Shown here: positions 34,536 to 43,514 of the stretch, piece after piece
Layout: each line of letters opens with the position of its first letter
Position numbering within the stretch: the stretch's first letter is position 1
Notes under the pieces: generated by a model
Told to the model about the DNA's origin: nothing
The model's input: the letters and a program-made list of their open reading frames with translations, nothing else
Database searches by the model: none
Assembly (NCBI GenBank): GCA_964531325.1
Contig: CAZHCW010000005.1
Coordinates: 1-64,000 of the forward strand
Direction of reading: 5' to 3'
Source of the DNA: UTCHB3 sp964531325
Lineage (GTDB): Bacteria > Bacteroidota > Ignavibacteria > Ignavibacteriales > Ignavibacteriaceae
DNA length: 64,000 bases
Made by a program: the position numbers and the translations under genes

Positions 34536-34781
34536 TCAATTAACTTTGGAAAACCACCAATCAGACAACCTCTCTCGCAATTTCTCACCTAAACCCCAAA
34601 ACATAATATATCCCGGAGCTGTTAACCAGAGCAATCTGAGGTAGCCGGCTATTCCCAGTTTTCGTACTGCATTACGCACAGATGCTCCTTCCGGCAAACC
34701 CTTAAACAGCATCTGAAAAAAGAAGGTTGTACCGGTGGCAAGGTACAATATTATTACTACTACAATCAGCCAAATTACCAT
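34536..34781 (-). CDS. Small membrane protein (81 residues), unknown
   Basis: One N-terminal transmembrane helix (IWLIVVVIILYLATGTTFFF), a central 'GYLRLLWLTAPGYIMFWGL' second hydrophobic segment, and a charged tail (GEKLRERLSDWWFSK). A C-terminal fragment of a relative lies at 31313-31362. It is translationally coupled to the short upstream ORF. Family not recognised. Confidence 0.65.
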   Translation of the reverse strand: MVIWLIVVVIILYLATGTTFFFQMLFKGLPEGASVRNAVRKLGIAGYLRLLWLTAPGYIMFWGLGEKLRERLSDWWFSKVN

Positions 34782-34924
34782 GATAATTTCATTCCTTTTT
34801 TATCATTAAAATCGATATACTCCAAAAGATATTCCTTAGGCACATCTGTGCTATCAGTGGTTTCTAACTCACCCAATCTTTCCTGACAAAGCTTTTTATT
34901 CAGATTTATCGTTTTATGTTTCAT
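34775..34924 (-). CDS. Small ORF (49 residues) overlapping the 81-residue gene
   Basis: Begins MKHKTINLNKKLCQERLGEL and ends KGMKLSW. Its TGG-TAA end overlaps the ATGGTAA start of the next gene by seven bases, an arrangement typical of translational coupling. The charged, soluble sequence has no family I recognise. No strong ribosome site is visible. Confidence 0.5.
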   Translation of the reverse strand: MKHKTINLNKKLCQERLGELETTDSTDVPKEYLLEYIDFNDKKGMKLSW

Positions 34925-35390
34925 AACCACATAGAGCGAGGAAACACCTTTATTTCTAAATATTGAACACGATATTCACGAAATAAAAAGATATTTATGG
35001 TGAAAGCGGAAATTTGTGATGCGATTGTCGATGAGGAGGACGCAGATTCGCCTCCGCGGACAGGTACACACAAATTAAACGGTTTTTCGCTGAGAGAATT
35101 CATAGCTTTAGTGTAAGGAGGGGTAATCGTCCTCGATTGCCGTCTGCCAAACATCTAATACCTCCCCGAACACGATATTCACGATTATAAAAGATGTTCA
35201 CGATAGGGCAACTCCAATTCATCGGTGTGACATGTTCGTAAAAATAATGTTAAACCTACAACCATTAAAAACTGCCCGGGTAGTGTAACATTTTAGTAGC
35301 ATTTTATCATCGCCCAAACTCATTAAAAATCTCCGGATATAATCCTGCGAATCCTAAAATCCCGTAAATCCTGATTCAGACAATTTTGTG
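34925..35390. other. Intergenic region with degraded, inverted copies of the island repeat
   Basis: No gene seen. 34966-34999 and 35169-35236 are inverted relatives of the 173-bp repeat: both contain AACACGATATTCACGA, and the second ends CGGTGTGACATGTT, the inverse of the repeat's other end, with the middle deleted. 35026-35100 carries inverted 'CGCAGATTCGCCTC...' repeat phrases like those near 13960-14010. 35340-35390 shares GTAAATCCTGATTCAGACAA with 5300-5325. It is the trailer side of the CRISPR array. Confidence 0.7.
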
Positions 35391-38300
35391 CGAGTGATCC
35401 TTTCTAATCAAGGCAGACTTCATAAAGCATTGCCAGAGTGTCGTCCTCCTACACCCCCTTCAATGAGTCGCAATCCTTTCTAATCAAGGCAGACTTCATA
35501 CAGAATTTCAAACTATTTGATAACGGTTCATTCGCTATCTCATGTCGCAATCCTTTCTAATCAAGGCAGACTTCATAAAGATTATTTCATTTGGAGAGTA
35601 ACTATGTATTACATTATTAAAGTCGCAATCCTTTCTAATCAAGGCAGACTTCATAAAGTGTGGTTCTCAATCCCGACACTTTCAAGATAGTTTCATAAGT
35701 CGCAATCCTTTCTAATCAAGGCAGACTTCATAAAGGCGTAATATCTTTGAAATCATCGTACTTGCAACATTAGTAGTCGCAATCCTTTCTAATCAAGGCA
35801 GACTTCATAAAGGATTGAGGGGCTTGATCCTTATGGAATTTTTTCAAGGAAGGAGTAGTTATGGGTCGCAATCCTTTCTAATCAAGGCAGACTTCATAAA
35901 GCCTGAAGAAATAATCAAAATGCAGTTGGAAAACTGGTCGCAATCCTTTCTAATCAAGGCAGACTTCATAAAGCACACTTCTAATTAATAATATCCTCCA
36001 CTTCTCGCATATGAGTGGTCGCAATCCTTTCTAATCAAGGCAGACTTCATAAAGCGCAAAGAATTGCGAACAAATCTGTATTCAATTGGGAGTGTCGCAA
36101 TCCTTTCTAATCAAGGCAGACTTCATAAAGAAAGCAGTATCAGGATGCCTTCTCGCAACAGAGCATTGCAGATAAAGTCGCAATCCTTTCTAATCAAGGC
36201 AGACTTCATAAAGCTGTTAGATGCCTTAAAATGAGCTAATACCGTTGGCTATAAACAGGTCGCAATCCTTTCTAATCAAGGCAGACTTCATAAAGTTCGG
36301 AACCCTGCTCGTGAAGCTCGGGCGCAAGCTCGGTCGCAATCCTTTCTAATCAAGGCAGACTTCATAAAGAGCGATGAGACTCGTAAAATACCCCAAAGTG
36401 CCGACTTGACGGCATGTGTCGCAATCCTTTCTAATCAAGGCAGACTTCATAAAGCGGGCGCAAGCTCGGCGGTCAGATCGCATTCCCTCTCGTAGAGGTG
36501 TCGCAATCCTTTCTAATCAAGGCAGACTTCATAAAGGATATACTTATCGAGTGCTGATATAATTAGGGCACATCGATGGGGTCGCAATCCTTTCTAATCA
36601 AGGCAGACTTCATAAAGTGAACGATGGAGACTGGGAGGTCTCCAAATATATTATGTCGCAATCCTTTCTAATCAAGGCAGACTTCATAAAGCTCTATTTT
36701 GTTAAACAATTGGAGTAACTATGGAAATATGTCGCAATCCTTTCTAATCAAGGCAGACTTCATAAAGAAGACAGGTAAGTATACCTTGATGTCCCTTTAA
36801 TCGCGTCGCAATCCTTTCTAATCAAGGCAGACTTCATAAAGCAAGCTTCATAGCACTCCCACAAATTTCGTTTGTTCAGGGTCGCAATCCTTTCTAATCA
36901 AGGCAGACTTCATAAAGAGATACGGTAAACCTTCTCCTTTCTAAGTCCTAATCGCTCTAACAGGTCGCAATCCTTTCTAATCAAGGCAGACTTCATAAAG
37001 AAAGGATTAGAAAGTCTGATACTGGTTTCTAATCCGTAGTGGTCGTAATCCTTTCTAATCAAGGCAGACTTCATAAAGGCGCAACTAAAAGATGAGAAAG
37101 AAATTCTCGAAAATGTCGCAATCCTTTCTAATCAAGGCAGACTTCATAAAGTCTCAGGTAAACAGTCCTGATCAAGGTTCGATTCCTGTCGCAATCCTTT
37201 CTAATCAAGGCAGACTTCATAAAGTCAGAACTTACTAAGGAGCAGATAGATAAAATCTGCGAACCGTCGCAATCCTTTCTAATCAAGGCAGACTTCATAA
37301 AGATCTGAAAGGGATTAATATGACTAATTGTGTAGATTCTGTCGCAATCCTTTCTAATCAAGGCAGACTTCATAAAGTCGTTCCCAATTGGTGTAGTTTC
37401 CACAGGCCTTTTAGGCGTCGCAATCCTTTCTAATCAAGGCAGACTTCATAAAGTTATAGAGGAATTAGCTTGGGCAGGTACTTGTACCTACCAAAGGTCG
37501 CAATCCTTTCTAATCAAGGCAGACTTCATAAAGATAGGCGGATTTGTTGGTCTGTATTTTTTACTTACCGTCGCAATCCTTTCTAATCAAGGCAGACTTC
37601 ATAAAGAGAACTCGAGGAGTCGATAGACTTCCTCCAACATCAAGTCGCAATCCTTTCTAATCAAGGCAGACTTCATAAAGATCATCGCAGAGCAGTTCGG
37701 AATTTAATTCACCTTTCGTCGCAATCCTTTCTAATCAAGGCAGACTTCATAAAGATTGGTTCAAGGTAAATGTTTTGATGGTTCTGAAATTGTATTACTC
37801 GTCGCAATCCTTTCTAATCAAGGCAGACTTCATAAAGTTATTCTAAAGGAAAAATGATTTATTGCACTTATGGAAATATGTCGCAATCCTTTCTAATCAA
37901 GGCAGACTTCATAAAGATGGGAAATCTATATGGAGATGATTATCCTCTTCATTATGATGTTCAAGTCGCAATCCTTTCTAATCAAGGCAGACTTCATAAA
38001 GGAAGAAGAAGAAGAACTCAACTACGACTGCAATTGTCTGTCGCAATCCTTTCTAATCAAGGCAGACTTCATAAAGGTGGGCTATTAAAGAACNNNNNNN
38101 NNNNNNNNNNNNNNNNNNNNNNNNNNNNNNNNNNNNNNNNNNNNNNNNNNNNNNNNNNNNNNNNNNNNNNNNNNNNNNNNNNNNNNNNNNNNNGGAGTCA
38201 ATAGACATCCTGTCGCAATCCTTTCTAATCAAGGCAGACTTCATAAAGCTATCCCTCAATCGGAATAGCCCCTTATTGAACACTACAGCTGTTCGTTAGT

Positions 38301-40361
38301 CGCAATCCTTTCTAATCAAGGCAGACTTCATAAAGTTTATTAGATTGGAGGCCATCGTGGATCGACAAAAAATGTCGCAATCCTTTCTAATCAAGGCAGA
38401 CTTCATAAAGGTGGGCTATTAAAGAACTCGAGGAGTCAATAGACATCCTGTCGCAATCCTTTCTAATCAAGGCAGACTTCATAAAGATCATAATCTATTT
38501 GAGCAACTTAGATATGAAATATCTTCTGTCGCAATCCTTTCTAATCAAGGCAGACTTCATAAAGCTCTATTTTATTAAAAATTGGAGTAACTATGGAAGT
38601 AATAAGTCGCAATCCTTTCTAATCAAGGCAGACTTCATAAAGTCCTAACTATTTATAAAGAAAGGAGCTTCTATTGAAAGCTCGTCGCAATCCTTTCTAA
38701 TCAAGGCAGACTTCATAAAGATTGTAAGATAATATCGGAAGCAGAATTTAAGAAGCTATTATGTCGCAATCCTTTCTAATCAAGGCAGACTTCATAAAGA
38801 TACCATTGTCCTCTTGAAATACTAGAGGAATATGCAGCTTTCTGTCGCAATCCTTTCTAATCAAGGCAGACTTCATAAAGTAATGAAAGCTCTCGGAAAT
38901 CTGCTTATAAAAGCAGGAAAGTCGCAATCCTTTCTAATCAAGGCAGACTTCATAAAGTTGTGTTTTACCCGCAAGGGCGGATGATGAAGGCTCTGCAGTC
39001 GCAATCCTTTCTAATCAAGGCAGACTTCATAAAGAATAAGGGAGACTATAAAGAAGTCTCCGAATACATGTCTAATGGAGACTGGGTCGCAATCCTTTCT
39101 AATCAAGGCAGACTTCATAAAGTGTCGGTGATGGAATCCCAATGGAGACAACCTCCGTTAGGTCGCAATCCTTTCTAATCAAGGCAGACTTCATAAAGAC
39201 CATAAAGAAAGAGCCGACAGGCTAGAAAGGAAAAAAGTCGCAATCCTTTCTAATCAAGGCAGACTTCATAAAGAGTAAAGTTTGTTTTTTAATTACTTCG
39301 AAAGGAAAATAGTCGCAATCCTTTCTAATCAAGGCAGACTTCATAAAGGTGTTGTTGTTGGATTGCTCGCATACCGCGTAGTTGTCGCAATCCTTTCTAA
39401 TCAAGGCAGACTTCATAAAGAAAGCATTTGTAAACGAGAATCCGGTTGGTACATTTGCGAATGTAGTCGCAATCCTTTCTAATCAAGGCAGACTTCATAA
39501 AGTGACAACATTAATATGTATAAAAGAGTACTCCTTAAAACAGGTCGCAATCCTTTCTAATCAAGGCAGACTTCATAAAGGCATCTTTGTGAATGACGAC
39601 TGCGCTGCTCCTCCAGAGCTGGTCGCAATCCTTTCTAATCAAGGCAGACTTCATAAAGAAACAACAAAGAATATAAAGATCTAGTTTTGATAGATTATGT
39701 GTCGCAATCCTTTCTAATCAAGGCAGACTTCATAAAGTGGAGTTAAAATCATGGCACAAGAACAACAACCAAAAAGCTCGCAATCCTTTCTAATCAAGGC
39801 AGACTTCATAAAGCCCAAGTAAGGTACTAACATTAGACGGTGTCCAAGTTGGTGTCGCAATCCTTTCTAATCAAGGCAGACTTCATAAAGTATGAAACCC
39901 TCAAAATCATCATCATTATTTGAACTTATTGTGTCGCAATCCTTTCTAATCAAGGCAGACTTCATAAAGTCAGTACCGAGGAAGAACTTATTGAACAGGG
40001 AAAGAAAGGTCGCAATCCTTTCTAATCAAGGCAGACTTCATAAAGAAGACACGAAACTTTGGTTGAAGCAAAAGAAGCTTTTAAGTCGCAATCCTTTCTA
40101 ATCAAGGCAGACTTCATAAAGAAATTACAATCATTCACTTTAATTACATCTATGAAGTAATCAGTCGCAATCCTTTCTAATCAAGGCAGACTTCATAAAG
40201 AATGATAGGATTATCCTTTATAGTTGTAGAATCATACAACACAGAGTCGCAATCCTTTCTAATCAAGGCAGACTTCATAAAGATATATTAAAATTAAAAA
40301 GGTCTCATTGAAGACCATGATTAGGTCGCAATCCTTTCTAATCAAGGCAGACTTCATAAAG
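35391..40361 (-). CRISPR. CRISPR array, 63 repeats of 37 bp and 62 spacers, type III-B associated
   Basis: The + strand repeat starts GTCGCAATCC and ends CTTCATAAAG (37 bases). Spacers are 35-52 bases, mostly 37-42. The leftmost repeat (35391-35427) is degenerate in its first six bases, the second ends CATACAG, the one at 37043 has GTCGTAAT, and the one at 39777 starts CTCGC. Decay at the left end, and the minus-strand repeat ending GATTGCGAC (giving an ATTGCGAC handle as in Thermus type III crRNAs), both indicate transcription leftward from a leader on the right, co-oriented with the cmr operon. An assembly gap interrupts one spacer at 38094-38193. No cas1/cas2 is in the window. Confidence 0.97.
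38094..38193. other. Assembly gap (100 N) inside a CRISPR spacer
   Basis: Exactly 100 Ns, the conventional unknown-length gap. The flanks (GTGGGCTATTAAAGAAC on the left, GGAGTCAATAGACATCCT on the right) are the two ends of a spacer found intact at 38411-38449, where only four bases (TCGA) separate them. Confidence 0.98.
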
Positions 40362-40633
40362 AGCATATAAAACAATGAGTTACAGAAATCCCGATTTTTT
40401 ATATTTCTTTGGATGCAATATAAACATATAAATAACAATAAGTTAGCATTTTGGGTCAAATTTTCTCACGAGAGCAGTTTTTTTACCGCAGGTAGAGCAT
40501 TTTTGTGAAATTAAATTACCAAAATATCACTGTTTTTGTGGGAAAAGATGGATAATTTTTGGTGAATTTACGAATTTTATGGGAAAAGACCCAGATAACT
40601 ATAAGAAACTTGAAGATTAATGGGTAAATGCGA

Positions 40634-40682
40634 TTTTCTCACGAGACATGAAAAACCATCCCAAAAACCTCTCGTGAGAAAA
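40634..40682. repeat. Leader inverted repeat A (13-bp arms, 23-base loop)
   Basis: TTTTCTCACGAGA (40634-40646) and TCTCGTGAGAAAA (40670-40682) form a perfect 13-bp stem with a 23-base loop. Confidence 0.9.
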
Positions 40683-40735
40683 TGGGATAAAAAAAGTTGC
40701 GTTTTTAGCTCAAAATCGAGGGGTAAAAAGGGTCA

Positions 40736-40782
40736 TTTTCTCACGAGACAAAAAAAATCAGCAAAAAAAGCTCTCGTGAGAA
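40736..40782. repeat. Leader inverted repeat B (11-bp arms, 23-base loop)
   Basis: TTTTCTCACGAGA (40736-40748) and TCTCGTGAGAA (40772-40782) pair over 11 bp with a loop of exactly 23 bases, as in copy A, although the loop sequences differ. Confidence 0.9.
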
Positions 40783-41027
40783 TTTTTTAACTTTTGAAAA
40801 ATTCCAAAAATTAGATCGTAACCATTTATATAACAATGAGTTAAGAGTGGTTTCACCTGTTTTAAAAATTTTCTCACGAGAAATGGGGGGTATTACCCAC
40901 AAAATGGGTTAATTTATGCAATGCCACATACCTGTAAGGTACTATCAGTATGTCAAAGAACTTACTGTTTAAAACTAAAAAATCACGGTTGAAAAGTTGC
41001 TAAAAGTAGCTTCTCTACCATGGTTTA

Positions 41028-42002
41028 TCAAGTAAACGAAATGTTGTATTGCCCCAACCCAAAAAGGGTGTTTTTCCCCGCATTCAGGAAAGAGCCTGTA
41101 AATAAAAAAGGCAGAGCCGATGCGATATCCCCTTCAAGAGTTATGTTTCCGAGAAATCCTCCCATGTTCATCCTTGTTTTTTGACGACTGCTGTATCTCT
41201 CCCAGTCAAAAAACTGAAGTGAATTTGAGGATATTCTTATCCTGTCAAAATCAAACACCGGCTCCTCGCGAACTTCGTCTTCACAAAAAAGATAAGAAGC
41301 TGAAAGACACCGCCTCATTAAGTTTATGATCAGTATTTTCGGGGTAACCTCTTCCCTCTTGTTAAGTGTTTTCCCCAACATCTGCAAACGCAATGGGGTG
41401 GAAAAAGACAGGGTACAACTTCTTACATCTCCACTCTTTTCTGACATAATTTCACTGAATTTGGAACCAGGATAAAAAACAGGATTTGAATCTTTGATCC
41501 TGTCCTCCTCTGATGAATAAATTATTTTTTCTTCACTGCCCGGTGTAATGTCCTTAACTGCCAAAAGCTCTGCCTTCCCCCGGTTCACTCCAAATCCATC
41601 TTCACACATTTTGTTGAATGTATAAATGAAACAGGAGATGTTTGCGGAAGCCATTCCTATGAGAGTTAAACGGACTTCAAACTCATACCCCTCCCGAAGT
41701 ATTTCAGAATTGGATAACGGGGGATGAATTACAAAAGGATGGGGTGTTTTTTGGATACCGCGAAGATATGGGAGATCGGAGGATGGAAGTTCAGATTCAA
41801 AATAGTTGAAATAAAGACACTGTTTTTTGATCGTACAATGGTCGCACACCGGTAATTTGGTTACACAAATTACTTTGCGGAATGCCCAGCCAAAAGCACC
41901 TCTGAACATCGAGCCTTTGTAGGCCGGAACAAGCAGCGTCTCTTTGGCTTTAAGAATGAACAAGTATTTCCTGAGATATACTTTCTCCGAACTCTGAATC
42001 AA
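41028..42002 (-). CDS. cas6: Cas6 pre-crRNA endoribonuclease (PF10040-type RAMP)
   Basis: 324 residues. The N terminus 'LRKYLFILKAKETLLVPAYKGSMFRGAFGWAFRKVIC' and the Cys pattern CDHCTIKKQCLY (~51-62) are typical of Cas6 in bacterial type III loci. The C-terminal half has 'TLSFSTPLRLQMLGKTL' and the glycine-rich 'NMGGFLGNITLEGD' and 'GKNTLFGLGQY' RAMP segments. It cleaves the repeat to leave the 8-nt handle. Last gene of the cmr operon, nearest the array, 59 bases after cmr6. Confidence 0.9.
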   Translation of the reverse strand: MIQSSEKVYLRKYLFILKAKETLLVPAYKGSMFRGAFGWAFRKVICVTKLPVCDHCTIKKQCLYFNYFESELPSSDLPYLRGIQKTPHPFVIHPPLSNSEILREGYEFEVRLTLIGMASANISCFIYTFNKMCEDGFGVNRGKAELLAVKDITPGSEEKIIYSSEEDRIKDSNPVFYPGSKFSEIMSEKSGDVRSCTLSFSTPLRLQMLGKTLNKREEVTPKILIINLMRRCLSASYLFCEDEVREEPVFDFDRIRISSNSLQFFDWERYSSRQKTRMNMGGFLGNITLEGDIASALPFLFTGSFLNAGKNTLFGLGQYNISFT

Positions 42003-42061
42003 GATATTTATCCGTTAAAAAAAGGTTTCCCACCGGATGATGAAAAACCGTGAAAAATTAA

Positions 42062-43114
42062 TTAATTCTTTTTGCTGAATCTGCCATAACCAACGGCAGT
42101 TTTTGCACCTATTCCAAAAATTGAAAGGGCCTTGCCAATCCAATCGGTAACAAGCTTCCTTTTGGTTGTTGATCCCCAAATGGAATCATTAAACTCGTTA
42201 TCTCCATCTTTAGGAAGAACCACAATAAAATTGTAAGTTGTCGCCTTTACCGTAAGGAATGCAACAGGGACGGGGCTGTAGTAATCTCCCGGTGGTTTAG
42301 GATGCGCTCCATCTTTGTAATATGGATTATAATGGGGGTTAAGAATATCCTTTTCAATTTTGGGAGGTGTAGCGGGGTACACATCAAAAAAGATTAACTC
42401 ACCCGCCCGCTCCCCGGTTACACCTTTCTCATCAGAACCAAACAATGTGCAAAATAACAGATTCTGAAGTGCATCACTCTCTTTTCCGAAGTACATGTTT
42501 ATAACAAAACTTCGGATGGCACCTTTAAACGACTGCCCCGGAATGTAAGGAAATCCATATACATGGTGGAATGAAAGTGCATTCTCGAGAACCGAGGAAG
42601 AACCCAAACCCATTGCAACTCGCCAATCAGTAGTCATTCTCATGATAACAGGTTTTACAGGTGAAATCTTTTCAGCAGAATTCGCCAGTTGGGATGAAAC
42701 TCTCTGAATCTCTTCGGAATTAAATTCCCAATCGTCGAATGTTTTATTTTCGAAATTGAGTTTCACAAGAGGATTAGCCTCACCTTCATAATTGAGATAT
42801 TTGTTATACCTCAAAGCAAGATTATCGATCTTCTCAACGCTCATCTCCTCAGGGTCGCTAAAATGTGCCCATGTATCAGTTGGTATTAACAATCCCCTGC
42901 CTGATCTCACCGTTTGAACGGCACCGGGTCGAGAAGATGTGGGGGTTGCGCCTTGAGATGCCACAGGAGCTTTATCCTTCGGTTTTTGATCTTTAGGTAC
43001 ATCTTTTGTGCTTCCACTACCGTGAGTTTCTGATAACGCAGAAAAATCGTTGAATACCTGTTCCTCCCTCTTCACCGGAGGTTGGCTGCGATGCTTTTTT
43101 TTATTCTTTCCCAT
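42062..43114 (-). CDS. cmr6: Type III-B RAMP protein Cmr6
   Basis: 350 residues. A long charged, low-complexity N-terminal extension (~1-110) precedes the RAMP core: 'MGLGSSSVLENALSFHHVYGFPYIPGQSFKGAIRSF' (~165-205) and the C-terminal 'GIGAKTAVGYGRF'. It caps the belly of the Cmr complex. It overlaps cmr5 by 14 bases. The disordered extension is unusually long. Confidence 0.92.
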   Translation of the reverse strand: MGKNKKKHRSQPPVKREEQVFNDFSALSETHGSGSTKDVPKDQKPKDKAPVASQGATPTSSRPGAVQTVRSGRGLLIPTDTWAHFSDPEEMSVEKIDNLALRYNKYLNYEGEANPLVKLNFENKTFDDWEFNSEEIQRVSSQLANSAEKISPVKPVIMRMTTDWRVAMGLGSSSVLENALSFHHVYGFPYIPGQSFKGAIRSFVINMYFGKESDALQNLLFCTLFGSDEKGVTGERAGELIFFDVYPATPPKIEKDILNPHYNPYYKDGAHPKPPGDYYSPVPVAFLTVKATTYNFIVVLPKDGDNEFNDSIWGSTTKRKLVTDWIGKALSIFGIGAKTAVGYGRFSKKN

Positions 43115-43514
43115 TTTTAGCCTTTTCCTTAATCAGACCCTCTACAAATCTTCTGTGCCAGTTCATAAATGAAAGCACTTCATTTGTAATTAACCTGTAT
43201 TCATCAGATTTAATATTAAGTAAATAATCGAGGAACACCGGTAATACTCGTTCACCGTCACCGGAAATACCAGGATTGGAAGTTGCCAGCCATTTTACGA
43301 TATCACTACCCAAAGCTTTATATGAATGTGAATCTTTTTTTGTTAACATGAATGCAAATGTGGCAGCAAGTCCGTTTGTTTTTATTAACATCGGTAGCTT
43401 TTTTGAATACGACTGATATTCATCATTATCAACTTTTGTATCCAAAATGGCTTCCTTTACTCTTTCAAGTGCAAAAGCAGCTCTGCCTTGCTCAACTGTG
43501 TTCATCTTGCTCAT
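43101..43514 (-). CDS. cmr5: Type III-B small subunit Cmr5
   Basis: 137 residues, all-helical: 'EQGRAAFALERVKEAI...YSKKLPMLIKTNGLAATFAFMLTK...YKALGSDIVKWL' matches Cmr5. It forms the minor filament beside Cmr4. It overlaps cmr4 by four bases and cmr6 by 14. Confidence 0.93.
   Translation of the reverse strand: MSKMNTVEQGRAAFALERVKEAILDTKVDNDEYQSYSKKLPMLIKTNGLAATFAFMLTKKDSHSYKALGSDIVKWLATSNPGISGDGERVLPVFLDYLLNIKSDEYRLITNEVLSFMNWHRRFVEGLIKEKAKNGKE

Larger units (their letters stand above)
40362..40885 (-). promoter_or_regulatory. CRISPR leader region with repeated motifs
   Basis: AT-rich sequence between the array and cas6, read leftward into the array. It carries three copies of an AACAATRAGTTA element (40373-40384, 40432-40443, 40838-40849) and six copies of TTTTCTCACGAGA or its inverse (40461, 40634, 40670 inverse, 40736, 40772 inverse, 40869). 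Promoter and integration signals should be here. The first TTTTCTCACGAGA lies 100 bases from the array edge. Confidence 0.7.

Noticed and set aside
34921..35154. A 77-codon minus-strand frame.
   Set aside because: It lies in repeat-derived intergenic sequence shared with 13960-14015, has no family resemblance and no ribosome site.
37006..37042. A spacer starting AAAGGATTAGAAAG contains GATTAGAAAG, the inverse of CTTTCTAATC in the repeat, which might suggest a tracr-like anti-repeat.
   Set aside because: Only ten bases match and type III-B does not use tracrRNA; chance similarity is more likely.
37128..39684. Open frames of 60-116 codons on both strands in the CRISPR array (for example 37128-37403, 38960-39178, 39382-39684).
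   Set aside because: They are repeated translations of the 37-bp repeat (SFLIKADFIK, AILSNQGRLHK, FMKSALIRKDCD) joined by spacers, with no ribosome sites.
40921..41027. Possible short gene between leader and cas6.
   Set aside because: No open frame with a start signal; it is the 3' flank of the cas operon.
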